Positions 47,272 to 59,445 of a DNA stretch of 64,000 nucleotides are shown piece by piece; within the stretch, counting starts at the first letter, position 1; each line of letters opens with the position of its first letter. Below the pieces are notes generated by a model. The model did not search any database, was not told where the DNA came from, and saw only the letters and a list, made by a program, of their open reading frames with translations. The stretch lies in the NCBI GenBank assembly GCA_950097015.1, contig CATNEN010000011.1:3438501-3502500 (forward strand), written 5' to 3'. This stretch comes from Macrostomum hystrix (lineage: Eukaryota; Platyhelminthes; Macrostomidae). The translations under genes and the position numbers were made by a program.

Positions 47272-50200
47272 TTTAAGATTTCAGTAGATAACAATCTGAA
47301 CATAAAGATTTCAGTGGATAAGAATTTGAACATGGAGATTTCAGTAGATAATAATCTGAACATGAAGATTTCAGTAGATAAGAATCTGAACATAAAGATT
47401 TCAGTAGATAAGAATCTGAACATAAAGATTTCAGTAGATAAGAATCTGAACATAAAGATTTCAGTAGATAAGAATCTGAACATAAAGATTTCAGTAGATA
47501 AGAATCTGAACATAAAGATTTCAGTAGATAAGAATCTGAACATAAAGATTTCAGTAGATAATAATCTGGACCTCAAGATTTCAGTAGATAATAATCTGAA
47601 CATAAAGATTTCAGTAGATAAGAATCTGAACATAAAGATTTCAGTAGATAATAATCTGAACATGAAGATTTCAGTAGATAAGAATCTGAACATGAAGATT
47701 TCAGTAGATAAGAATCTGAACATGAAGATTTCAGTAGATAAGAATCTGAACATGAAGATTTCAGTAGATAAGAATCTGAACATAAAGATTTCAGTAGATA
47801 AGAATCTGAACATAAAGATTTCAGTAGATAAGAATCTGAACATAAAGATTTCAGTAGATAAGAATCTGAACATAAAGATTTCAGTAGATAAGAATCTGAA
47901 CATAAAGATTTCAGTAGATAATAATCTGGACCTCAAGATTTCAGTAGATAATAATCTGAACATAAAGATTTCAGTAGATAATAATCTGGACCTCAAGATT
48001 TCAGTAGATAATAATCTGAACATGAAGATTTCAGTAGATAAGAATCTGAACATGAAGATTTCAGTAGATAAGAATCTGAACATGAAGATTTCAGTAGATA
48101 ACAATCTGAACATGAAGATTTCAGTAGATAAGAATTTGAACATGAAGATTTCAGTAGATAAGAATCTGGACCTCAAGATTTCAGTGGATAAGAATTTGAA
48201 CATGAAGATTTCAGTAGATAATAATCTGAACATGAAGATTTCAGTAGATAAGAATCTGAACATAAAGATGTCAGTAGATAAGAATTTGAACATGAAGATT
48301 TCAGTAGATAAGAATTTGAACATAAAGATTTCAGTAGATAAGAATCTGAACATGAAGATTTCAGTAGATAAGAATCTGAACATAAAGATTTCAGTAGATA
48401 ACAATCTGAACATGAAGATTTCAGTAGATAAGAATCTGAACATGAAGATTTCAGTAGATAACAATCTGAACATGAAGATTTCAGTAGATAAGAATTTGAA
48501 CATGAAGATTTCAGTAGATAAGAATCTGGACCTCAAGATTTCAGTAGATAAGAATTTGAACATGAAGATTTCAGCAGATAATAATCTGAACATGAAGATT
48601 TCAGTAGATAAGAATCTGAACATAAAGATTTCAGTAGATAAGAATTTGAACATGAAGATTTCAGTAGATAAGAATTTGAACATAAAGATTTCAGTAGATA
48701 AGAATCTGAACATGAAGATTTCAGTAGATAAGAATCTGAACATAAAGATTTCAGTAGATAACAATCTGAACATGAAGATTTCAGTAGATAATAATCTGAA
48801 CATGAAGATTTCAGTAGATAAGAATCTGAACATGAAGATTTCAGTAGATAAGAATCTGAACATAAAGATTTCAGTAGATAAGAATCTGAACATGAAGATT
48901 TCAGTAGATAAGAATCTGAACATAAAGATTTCAGTAGATAACAATCTGAACATGAAGATTTCAGTAGATAAGAATCTGAACATGAAGATTTCAGTAGATA
49001 AGAATCTGAACATGAAGATTTCAGTAGATAAGAATCTGAACATAAAGATTTCAGTAGATAAGAATCTGAACATGAAGATTTCAGTAGATAAGAATCTGAA
49101 CATAAAGATTTCAGTAGATAACAATCTGAACATGAAGATTTCAGTAGATAAGAATCTGAACATAAAGATTTCAGTAGATAACAATCTGAACATAAAGATT
49201 TCAGTAGATAAGAATCGGAACATAAAGATTTCAGTAGATAAGAATTTGAACATAAAGATTTCAGTAGATAACAATCTGAACATAAAGATTTCAGTAGATA
49301 AGAATCTGAACATAAAGATTTCAGTAGATAAGAATCGGAACATGAATATTTCAGTAGATAAGAATTTGAACATGAAGATTTCAGTAGATAAGAATCTGAA
49401 CATGAAGATTTCAGTAGATAAGAATCTGAACATGAAGATTTCAGTAGATAAGAATCTGAACATGAAGATTTCAGTAGATAATAATCTGAACATGAAGATT
49501 TCAGTAGATAAGAATCTGAACATGAAGATTTCAGTAGATAAGAATCTGAACATGAAGATTTCAGTAGATAAGAATCTGAACATAAAGATTTCAGTAGATA
49601 AGAATCTGAACATGAAGATTTCAGTAGATAAGAATCTGAACATAAAGATTTCAGTAGATAAGAATCTGAACATGAAGATTTCAGTAGATAAGAATCGGAA
49701 CATGAAGATTTCAGTAGATAAGAATCTGAACATGAAGATTTCAGTAGATAAGAATCTGAACATGAAGATTTCAGTAGATAAGAATCTGAACATAAAGATT
49801 TCAGTAGATGAGAATCTGAACATGAAGATTTCAGTAGATAATAATCTGAACATGAAGATTTCAGTAGATAAGAATCTGAACATGAAGATTTCAGTAGATA
49901 AGAATCTGAACATGAAGATTTCAGTAGATAAGAATCTGAACATAAAGATTTCAGTAGATAAGAATCTGAACATGAAGATTTCAGTAGATAAGAATCTGAA
50001 CATAAAGATTTCAGTAGATAAGAATCTGAACATGAAGATTTCAGTAGATAAGAATCGGAACATGAAGATTTCAGTAGATAAGAATCGGAACATGAAGATT
50101 TCAGTAGATAAGAATCTGAACATGAAGATTTCAGTAGATAAGAATCTGAACATAAAGATTTCAGTAGATGAGAATCTGAACATGAAGATTTCAGTAGATA

Positions 50201-50372
50201 AGAATCGGAACATGAAGATTTCAGTAGATAAGAATCTGAACATGAAGATTTCAGTAGATAAGAATCTGAACATGAAGATTTCAGTAGATAAGAATCTGAA
50301 CATGAAGATTTCAGTAGATAAGAATCGGAACATGAAGATTTCAGTAGATAAGAATCTGAACATGAAGATTTA
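47272..50372. repeat. 30-bp array, about 103 copies, with higher-order structure
   Basis: The unit starts GATTTCAGTAGATAAGAATC and ends TGAACATAAA or TGAACATGAA. The period is exactly 30 bp for 3.1 kb without a visible indel. Subtypes (GAATCGGAA, TAATCTGGACCTCAA, GTAGATGAG) recur in blocks, giving 360-bp higher-order repeats (48061-48420 against 48421-48780). Long frames of about 1,050 and 616 codons on both strands result from the 30-bp period and are not accepted as genes. Confidence 0.97.
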
Positions 50373-50721
50373 GTCAAATACATAAATACATAAATACATA
50401 GTCAAACCGAAAACTTTCTTCTCGTTATGCAACTCTCAAAATGGAGCAATCTAAGAAGACACCAGTGCTCGGGATCTGGAAAGTGAAGGGGTGATGTTTG
50501 GGAAATGGGTTTTGATAAAAAATAAAACAAGGCATAAAGCAATGACACCGTTTTTACATACTAGACTATTGGCAATTAAAGTAAACACAAGCACCATTCA
50601 AAAACACGGATTGAATTTCGCGGAAAGATAATTCTAAAATTAGTACTCGTAGAGAAAAGGAGAGAAAAAGTGTAGACTAGGGACAGTGCTTCAACCAATG
50701 GATTGACGGGTTTAGAAACTC

Positions 50722-51350
50722 AAGATTTCAGATCAGATTGATCTAGACCTGAAGATTTCAGATCTGATTGGTCTAGACCTGAAGATTTCAGATCAGATTG
50801 GTCTAGACCTGAAGATTTCAGATCAGATTGGTCTAGGCCTGAAGATTTCAGATCTGATTGGTCTAGACCTGAAGATTTTAGATCAGATTGGTCTAGACCT
50901 AAAGATTTCAGATCTGATTGGTCTAGACCTGAAGATTACAGATCTGATTGGTCTAGACCTGAAGATTTCAGATCTGATTGGTCTAGACCTGAAGATTTCA
51001 GATCAGATTGGTCTAGACCTGAAGATTTCAGATCAGATTTGTCTAGACCTGAAGATTTCAGATCTGATTGGTCTAGACCTGAAGATTTCAGATCAGATTG
51101 GTCTAGACCTGAAGATTTCAGATCAGATTGGTCTAGACCTGAAGATTTCAGATCTGATTGGTCTAGACCTGAAGATTTCAGATCAGATTGGTCTAGACCT
51201 GAAGATTTCAGATCAGATTGGTCTAGACCTGAAGATTTCAGATCAGATTGGTCTAGACCTGAAGATTTCAGATTTGATTGGTCTAGACCTGAAGATTTCA
51301 GATCTGATTGGTCTAGACCTGAAGATTTCAGATCTGATTGGTCTGAAGAT
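50722..51350. repeat. 30-bp array built on a TGAAGATTTCAG core
   Basis: About 21 copies of a unit starting GACCTGAAGATTTCAGATCT (or AGATCA) and continuing with GATTGGTCTA. It has the same period as, and shares TGAAGATTTCAG with, the larger array 350 bp away. Confidence 0.96.
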
Positions 51351-52199
51351 TGAAGATTTTAGTAGATAATAATTGGAACCTGAAGAATTAAGTAAAAAGC
51401 AAGCGAAAGTATCACAAAATGTAGACTCGATCAACTTACTTTTAATATAGCCAAACAGATAGCCGACAGTGCTCGAAATCTTGTTGAAAGAAATAGATTT
51501 ATTAAAACGTAAACTAAAATAAATTCAACTAAAGCGACAATATTGTGTTTTTCAGTTATTTAACATGCAAATACACAAATAAATAAACAAACAGATGTCA
51601 AGAACAGTGGTGTTTTGTAAAAAATATATCCTAGAAATTGATACAAACAAACTGTAAAGAATGGTATATTTTCATTGAAAATGACACTTGGATTTAATAA
51701 CCATTTAATTTTCATAAAAAAGCTAATAGTCTCAATATTATTATTTAAGTCTGTTTAAGCCGGCTTAGTTGGATAATCTTGACGAGACGGACAAGTCCAT
51801 TGTAACACGATCCTGTTAATTTAGATGGGAGAGAAGAGAATATGGTTTATAGACAGTTGCCTTTTAGAAGCAATAAATTAATGATAAAATTATGAAATTG
51901 TTTTTTACTAACTACACAATGTATTGTAACATTTTCTTTATAATGAATCAGTTAGAAGTACAATGCGGTCGAACACAGTAGTTACTATGCACCGATAGTT
52001 GGCTTGACTAACCTAGATATGATGTAACACAACTCACTTAGCAAACACCGAACTCAGTAAACCTCCGAGTGTGATATAATATTTCATCACTGTGAGACAA
52101 ATATTGCAACTGTGTACAAACAGCTTCACGATTCAGTTAAGTTTTAGAAACAAGCGTTTCTCACAAACTGTTCACGCCTTTTCGCGTGAGCAGTAGGAT
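51351..52199. other. AT-rich unique spacer
   Basis: No supportable gene. Could contain non-coding 5' sequence of RBBP6, but nothing in it marks a promoter. Confidence 0.4.
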
Positions 52200-53095
52200 A
52201 AAAGCTAGGATAATCTCGGAATAATGGACAATTCTAGGATAAACGGAGGATCTGGGATAATTGTGGAACAATATGACAATCTGTGATAATTGTGGATTTA
52301 CATACGATCATCTGGGATGACAGCAGAAAAATCTGAGGATCTGGAATGACAGTGGGAAAATCTGAGGATCTGGAATGACAGTGGGAAAATCTGAGGATCT
52401 GGAATGACAGTGGGAAAATCTGAGGATCTGGAATGACAGTAGGAAAATCTGAGGATCTGGAATGACAGTGGGAAAATCTGAGGATCTGGAATGACAGTGG
52501 GAAAAACTGAGGATCTGGAATGACAGTGGGAAAATCTGAGGATCTGGAATGACAGTGGGAAAATCTGAGGATCTGGAATGACAGTGGGAAAATCTGAGGA
52601 TCTGGAATGATAGTAGGAAAATCTGAGGATCTGGAATGACAGTGGGAAAATCTGAGGATCTGGAATGACAGTTGGAAAAACTGAGGATCTGGAATGACAG
52701 TGGGAAAATCTGAGGATCTGGAATGACAGTTGGAAAATCTGAGGATCTGGAATGACAGTGGGAAAATCTGAGGATCTAGAATGACAGTGGGAAAAACTGA
52801 GGATCTGGAATGACAGTAGGAAAATCTGAGGATCTGGAATGACAGTAGGAAAATCTGAGGATCTGGAATGATAGTAGGAAAATCTGAGGATCTGGAATGA
52901 CAGTGGGAAAATCTGAGGATCTGGAATGACAGTGGGAAAATCTGAGGATCTGGAATGACAGTTGGAAAATCTGAGGATCTGGAATGACAGTGGGGAAATC
53001 TGAGGATCTGGAATGACAGTGGGAAAATCTGAGGATCTGGAATGACAGTGGGAAAATCTGAGGATCTGGAATGACAGTTGGAAAATCTGAAAATC
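52200..53095. repeat. 29-bp minisatellite
   Basis: About 27 copies of a unit like GGAAAATCTGAGGATCTGGA followed by ATGACAGTG. Edges decay into looser GGGATAATCTG-type sequence that continues in traces to about 53700. Confidence 0.95.
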
Positions 53096-54283
53096 TGATA
53101 AAATAGTTGGCGGACAGGGGTTTATTCTACTATTATGTGGAGTCTGTAATGAAGCCAGGATTAACTAACGAATCGGGAAGATTATTGCAAAAATCTAGGA
53201 CAAGGCAAGATTCAATAATAATCTAATGACGTGGGATAATAGTAGGACACTGAGGATTTGGGCTGATATTGGGATAATCTGAGAATCTGAAATCAGGCTA
53301 GGACTACCAGAGCATCTGGATCGATGTTAGATGAGAAAAGTGGTTTATAATCTGGGTACAAAACGGCAATCTGAAAAAACTCTTCGATTTTAGGACAATG
53401 AGTATACGGGACGCAGTCGGATGATTTGGTCGATAAATTATGGATATTTAAATATGAAATATTTTAAGTATAACACCAGTAGTTCAAATGAGAGATACCT
53501 ATCAGTCTGAGGATCTAAGATGTTTGTGGGATAGATTGAGGATCTGCAATGATAAAAGGATTATCTGACGATACCGGAAGTAAACTAAATTACTTAGTAC
53601 ACGAGGATTTAGGATTTGAAATGATTTTGGGATAATTTTAGAGTCTAGGATGCTTTTTGATAATTCAATGATGATGCCACCTGGGGTATAATGATAAAAT
53701 GAGGACAATCAAATAGTGAAAACTCTGAAATTTAATTGACAAGATTTGGTCGGATTATCGAGCACAGAAAGTTGTCCAGATTTGCTTCTCGATAGCCGCC
53801 ATATCAGACAATGGTCATTTCTTTCTTTCAAATCCGACCTAAGGCTTACCATTCGTTAATAAACCGAATCAAAGAGCTGTTGCATCAAGTCGGAAAAATG
53901 TCTTCTTACCGAGCTGACCAAGCGATTGATTGCCGCGCACGCAAATTGTAAAAAAGGATTATTAATAATTGCTTCATCTTTTTTTATACAAGCACATTTA
54001 AAGTGCATTGCTTTTTTGCGCGTATAATTTTTTTCTCTCTAAAACTCTTGTTTTTTTCTTTCATATTTATATCATGAAAGTGTTAGAAGCAGTAGCACTA
54101 TAAGTAGTAATTATGTGGCACAATTAGGACTGGATGAATAGAATAGAAAAAGAGGAATTCGTTTTATACGAAAACATGCTCCAAGCAGGTAAGCGGACAA
54201 TTATGAGAAAACCAATTGAAAAATAATAACAGGAAAACACAAGGAATATTTACTATTTCTGAAAGCTTGCTCTCTGCTATCTC
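53096..54283. other. AT-rich spacer 3' of the farnesyltransferase gene
   Basis: No supportable gene. Scattered GATAATCTGAGG-type words look like decayed relatives of the adjacent 29-bp array. The FNTB 3'UTR must lie at its right edge, but no clear AATAAA is seen on the - strand. Confidence 0.4.
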
Positions 54284-55708
54284 CTATTCTGATTTTTTCT
54301 CTTTGATTGTGTCAATGGTGTCGGCGTCGTCAACCAGGTCGGAAACGTCGGCAGCGAAAGCGGCGGCGGCGGCGGCTGCGACAGCTCCTCCAGATGTTGG
54401 CACAGACGACAATGATGAAGATGTAGAGTTGAAAAGGCCACAGCCGGGCGGCAGGAACTCCAAGCCGATGTTGTGCAATGGGCAGGTCATGCGCAGCTGG
54501 TTATAACGCTGTCCAGTTAAAATGACTTCCGACAATGACTGAGGCGTAGCGCAGAAGTAATGCTGCGATATAGAAAGGCCCGCTAGCGCATAGCAGCAAT
54601 GGTATGGATCTGGACTGCCTGGCGGTTTATCAAACAGTCCACCGGTTCGTTTCTGACAGCAGGCCAACACGTAGAACTGCAGCCGCTCCTGATCAAACAG
54701 CCATCCGCCGTCTGCTAGTGACGCAAGCTTCGGCGGCAGTACACTTTGCATAGCTGGGAATAGGGCGGCTAGCCAGAAACTGTAGCAGGAATCCACTAGT
54801 TTATTAGTGCGACCTTGAAAGCCGCCTTCGAAACGCATCTGACGCATCACGGCCCAGCGCAATAGTCGGCGACAATCGCAGGCGTCGGTGCGATCTAATA
54901 GACGCAGTGCGGCAAAAGCGCAATAGGCGTAGCCGCCGTGGGCCTCGGATCCGGGCACGCCGCCGAAGCCACCCTCGTAGGTCTGGCAGCTGGCAACCCA
55001 TTCGGCTGTGCCAGCGAACAGGTTATCAAAATTCTCCAGATTCAATAGGCGAGCAACTGAAACGGCGCAGTAGACGCCGCGAACGTCTGTCTCACCGTCT
55101 GTCTGCATTCGATAAGATCCGTCAGCTTGGCGCAGACTTGCTAGCCAATTGGACATAGCCGGCCTACTAACAATGTCTAATCGGCGCAGAATGCACAGAC
55201 AATTTACAGCGGCATATGTGACAGCCAGGTGGGCCACCTGGTGCGGCCCGCCTCCGAATCCGCCAGTGCTTCGGCACTGCATTGTGCCCAGTAGGTCGGC
55301 CAGAGAAGACGCCAAATCATCGTCGAGATCTTCGCCAAGAAGGTAGAGCGCGTGAACCGACCAGTAGGCCAGCCATGCCTGACTGGCGTCTAGGCCGCTG
55401 AAACTCGCAGGCAAACTGCGCAATCGCCTAGTCAAATATTCGATATGCTCCTCTCTGAGTAGGAGCAGCAATTGCTGCTGACGCTGCTGCTGATCGCCGC
55501 CAGAGGCAGCCGCCGCCGCCGCTGTTGCGTGTCGTTGTAGGCACTCGTAGCAAGCCTGTTCCTGCTCAACTTGAGCATCTAAACTCTGCGAACTGGCAAT
55601 CTCATTGGCTGTGGCCTGAGTCATCTCTTCTGAGTGCAGTGCGATTGTGCAAGATGACACAGGTTGATGAGATGACTGATAATGAAGCTGCCGAGACTGC
55701 TGCTGCAT
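54284..55708 (-). CDS. FNTB: Protein farnesyltransferase subunit beta, single exon
   Basis: An uninterrupted 474-residue frame, against about 437 in mammals. The enzyme attaches farnesyl to CaaX cysteines of Ras-like proteins and lamins in the cytosol, as a heterodimer with the alpha subunit. The alpha-alpha barrel prenyltransferase repeats are visible as GGFGG blocks (about residues 149-153, 246-250, 294-298). Zinc ligands are present as D306 and C308 in LVDSCYSFW and H370 in PDPYHCCY. The diphosphate-binding GRTNKLVD (299-306) is kept. The N-terminus is Gln/Ala-rich and the C-terminus carries an Ala run and an acidic/Lys end, both outside the conserved core. ATG 55708 is the first in frame. 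The lack of introns stands out here. Confidence 0.95.
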   Translation of the reverse strand: MQQQSRQLHYQSSHQPVSSCTIALHSEEMTQATANEIASSQSLDAQVEQEQACYECLQRHATAAAAAASGGDQQQRQQQLLLLLREEHIEYLTRRLRSLPASFSGLDASQAWLAYWSVHALYLLGEDLDDDLASSLADLLGTMQCRSTGGFGGGPHQVAHLAVTYAAVNCLCILRRLDIVSRPAMSNWLASLRQADGSYRMQTDGETDVRGVYCAVSVARLLNLENFDNLFAGTAEWVASCQTYEGGFGGVPGSEAHGGYAYCAFAALRLLDRTDACDCRRLLRWAVMRQMRFEGGFQGRTNKLVDSCYSFWLAALFPAMQSVLPPKLASLADGGWLFDQERLQFYVLACCQKRTGGLFDKPPGSPDPYHCCYALAGLSISQHYFCATPQSLSEVILTGQRYNQLRMTCPLHNIGLEFLPPGCGLFNSTSSSLSSVPTSGGAVAAAAAAAFAADVSDLVDDADTIDTIKEKKSE

Positions 55709-58700
55709 GGTTGAGGCTGGCTGAAATGCATTTTTTAATGATTATAAAATGCAAAGTATCGATTAAATCATATTACTTTCCCAACTTTTATAATGTTGAT
55801 TTTAAACAAATATTCATAAAAAATAGATTCATAAAAAGATTGAGATGCAAAAAGTAAAAACTGCACTTCTTTACATTTTTATTAACCAGAAAAAATATTC
55901 AGTTTTTTACCTTTTTAAACTTCATGCATGCAAAATAAGCACTTTTTATGTGCACTTAAGCCTTTTAATTTTTTGGTATACACCTAGCATGATCATTAGT
56001 AGGCCTAGGCCAATTATGTTGTAAATATATTTATTGGGGACCTATACTCAGATGCTAAAAATACACAAATACATGAATTGTCTATACATTTGTTGGTCAT
56101 TGATAGACAGCTTAGGTACATGTATACTGTATAGACAAGATTGGTTGCAATCTACACCATAGTTGCCATTGGAAAAAATGATATTAGTGTAGCAACAAAG
56201 ATTTAATGCACTGTTAACTTAATAATTTAAAAGTATGCTGACAAATTACACTGATTCCATGCTGAATTATGGAGAATGACCTAGAGCAGAGCCTGCTTTA
56301 ATATTGTTTTTTACACCACTTAAAGATGAGCAGACTAAAGTCTTTTTAAAGCCATTTTGTGCCTTGTTGACTTGGCTTTACTATTAAAAGCATTAAGCTA
56401 GAGCTTTATATAAGCAGTATAGAGGATAATAATATGCAATCCAATATAGGATAATGTATAACTGACACTTGGGGAAGACTTGAATTCTCAAAACTTATAT
56501 AGAAATATGTCTTAAACTGTTTGTTGCTAGTTCTATGCATAGGCCCCAGTGCAAAATTATAAATAGGTTAGACACTGCATTGGGAAAGTACATAGGCCCC
56601 TATATAGATCACATTAGTGTTGGCCTCTAATTTGTTAGGGTCCCATTGATTAATCAGTAATTAAAGTGTGTTAATTTAAGTTAGGCAACTCCCTACAAAA
56701 GGCACCTAATTGAGACTGAGAGTGAGAAACAAAACTATGCCCTATTGCTTTGTTGTAGGCCCCTAAAATAGACAAATCCTTTAATTGCTAGACCTTACTA
56801 GGCCTAGTACTGGGTCTTTAAGGCCTACGGAGCAAACAAAACTAGTTTTTAATTTTTAAGTTCCAAGCTACTAGGTTAACAAAAGGGCATAGGGGCTAAG
56901 TTATTCACAAAAAGTTAGGCTTAGGGGCCTACCTGATTCTGAATCACTAAAGTAAATGAAGAGTGTAGACAAAATGATAATTTTAGATTATGGATATAAA
57001 TGTACATACAAACTTTACAATTTACAACAGGATGCCTAAAAGTAATATAGGCTTAATTGTAAATAATTGATTATGCTTACAGCACAGAATCTACAGATCT
57101 GAAGGCTGAATATGGCTGTTCAGTCAGAATCAGTCCATGGACATTGGGGACACGACACCAACCAAAAAGTAACCCAGCTAGTTAATGCTGGTAAGCATTG
57201 AAGAGCTGGGTGAAGTGAAGCAATGCAGAGATAAGTGAATTGAGAAAGGACACAATTTGGTCGGGAATTGAAGCCATGATTAAATAAATCGTTAAAAACA
57301 GTAAGGTAAGTAAATTGAAAGCTGTAAATTAATTAAATTTTAAGTAAATTAGAAACAGAAAAAATTTGCGCCCTAAGAAATAAATAATCACAGGAAAAGT
57401 TTAATTTTACTTTAAATAAATATTGAGATTAGGAACAAAATATACAAAGATGGGCCTACAACAAGCATTGCGAACTATTAGGACGGATTGTTTACGCAAT
57501 AAGGATGCCAAACATAATTTTAAATATTCATTTTTTAATTAGTAGGCATACTTTTTGTAAGTGGCAAATAGGAAGTGCTTATTATTTACTAACAAAAAGT
57601 ATTTTATTGCAAGTTAAAATATTTTCGGACAATGAAAAAATTGCACATTTGTTAAAACGTTTTACTCAAATTTTCTAAAAGTGATACTGAATCAATTTGA
57701 CCGTTTTCGATGAAACGTATATTAAAAGATTTGATTCACTAACAAATTTGTTTTGCAACAGTGAATTGTATCAACGTTATACTCAACCAAACCCTAAACT
57801 TTGTAAGTGTATTATGTTAATAGATAATACTTTTAAAGTTAGATAGTTAAATAGATCAATTATTTTTATACTATAGCCGTAATGGTACATGTTTATTTTA
57901 TTAATGTGTGTTGATGGCCTAAAAATATTGACAACAATATGCATTGGTCTTTTTCATTGAGTTGCATATGTTTTTTGCAAATTTAGTTGAACACCCAGTT
58001 CAAAAGATATAGCTAGTGTACAAGCAATGTTATATTCACCCTTTCAGTTAGGACTATATAAAATATCAATATAAGTAGTGGATTCCTTTGAACCTGGTAA
58101 ATGACTGCAGAGATAGCACATTTGGTAGGTTTACCATTTTAGCAGAATTTGTACCTAAGCTGCTAATTTCCCTCTAACAGTTTAAATTTTCTATATGCTT
58201 TTTGATTATCTCAATTCTTTATCAAATCCCACTGCAACAGTCAGATTATAGGTTTGATGTGATTGCAATAAACTAATTGCAGAATTTCATTATTGGATTT
58301 ATCTATAGATTGTAAACTCATTTTATTTTTGCAATAATTTCACTGCTGCTTGGAAATAATCACAAATATGCTTTCCAATGGTCTACATTATCATAATGTA
58401 ACAATATAATTGCTATATGAATATAGATAAAATGTGGTTCATCACAAAACTTTATCCTTGAATATTTTTGCCAGTTAGCAACAGCTAGCGAACTAAATCT
58501 ACAATATTGTTATGCATTATTTATCTGATAGTTATATCAATTAGCTTAGTCTGTGAGGTTAATTAAAACTTTCAATTCATAGGAAAGTTTAAACTGCTGA
58601 CAAAAATAAAAATATATATTTATTGCATCACATAATTTTTGTATGTTGTTAACCACTTTAGGATTTTTGTGTGGAATTTTATTAAGAAATGTGTTCTTAA

Positions 58701-59082
58701 ACAAAAAAGTTTATTTTTTTCGTATGCTTGCATATATCTGTCTATTTAATGAGTTTAATATGTAAATATCTGATTAAAACTACATAAAAATGTATATTTT
58801 GTGTCTAACATCTGATTTTGTATTCTTTCATTGTAGTATCACTGTAGCTAAACAAATTTTAAGCTTACCATGCATTCAAAAAATAGTTTTGTTAAAAAAT
58901 ATGATTTTCACACAGCAGTGTTCATTACTTTGTTCAACATACAATTTCAGCTTCACATTCACAGCACCACATTGACGCCATTAAGCAAAATACATCAAAA
59001 GAAGGGCTTTTTAGAAGTAGAGTGGCAAATTGAAGGTGGCATTCAATAAAGTTCAAGCAGTTTATTTTTTGTCAGCTAGAAG
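55709..59082. other. 3.4-kb AT-rich intergenic region
   Basis: This lies between divergent FNTB (-) and the 59083 exon (+), so it should hold both promoters. I see no coding frame, no array and no clear core promoter element. It contains the SINE-like body fragment at 57203 and a local cluster of TAGGCC words around 56000-57000. Confidence 0.5.
57203..57290 (-). mobile_element. SINE-like body fragment in the intergenic region
   Basis: AGCTGGGTGAAGTGAAGCAA followed by TGCAGAGATAAGTG and AAAGGACACAA is the same body as at 20284. The tRNA-like head is degenerate (GGGAATTGAAGCC). Confidence 0.5.
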
Positions 59083-59445
59083 ATGTGCGAATCAAGTTCA
59101 GATTTGGCAGCTACAGCAGCAGCAGAGCAGACATTCCTGCCATTAGGTCGCGATCCAGAATCTGTCTCGATGCTGCAAGGCCTGTCAGCCAGGGAGGCTC
59201 ACACTAGAGAGGACACCCTGTCGCAGTGTCGCAGCATGTTTCGAGTCTGGTATTTCGGCCTCAGCTCGCCGCCAACAACTTCAGATTCGCAGTATTTGGA
59301 CGGCGCCGCCGCCATCGGCCACGCTGGCGATCCCACTCTCCGATTTCACATCGAGGATCAACTGCCGGAGCTGCTGCGCATTGCCAAGGCTGCGCCGTTG
59401 GCTGACGCTCGCGAGAAAGCCACCGAACTGCTCGAATTTGTGGAA
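59083..59445 (+). CDS. First coding exon of an unrecognised gene (partial)
   Basis: A G+C-rich frame in AT-rich surroundings, starting ATG 59083 after gctagaag and running 121 codons to a GTGAGT donor at 59446 (phase 0). It starts MCESSSDLAATAAAEQTFL, then contains CRSMFRVWYFGLSS and ends RFHIEDQLPELLRIAKAAP plus a helix-like ATELLEFVE. The end resembles alpha-helical (Arm/HEAT-like) repeats, but I recognise no family. I could not identify the next exon in the window, so the gene probably continues beyond a long intron. Confidence 0.6.

Noticed and set aside
47227-50373. Frames of about 1,050 codons on both strands
   Set aside because: Pure 10-residue repeats produced by the 30-bp DNA array; open on both strands, no flanking coding sequence, no start context or splice logic.
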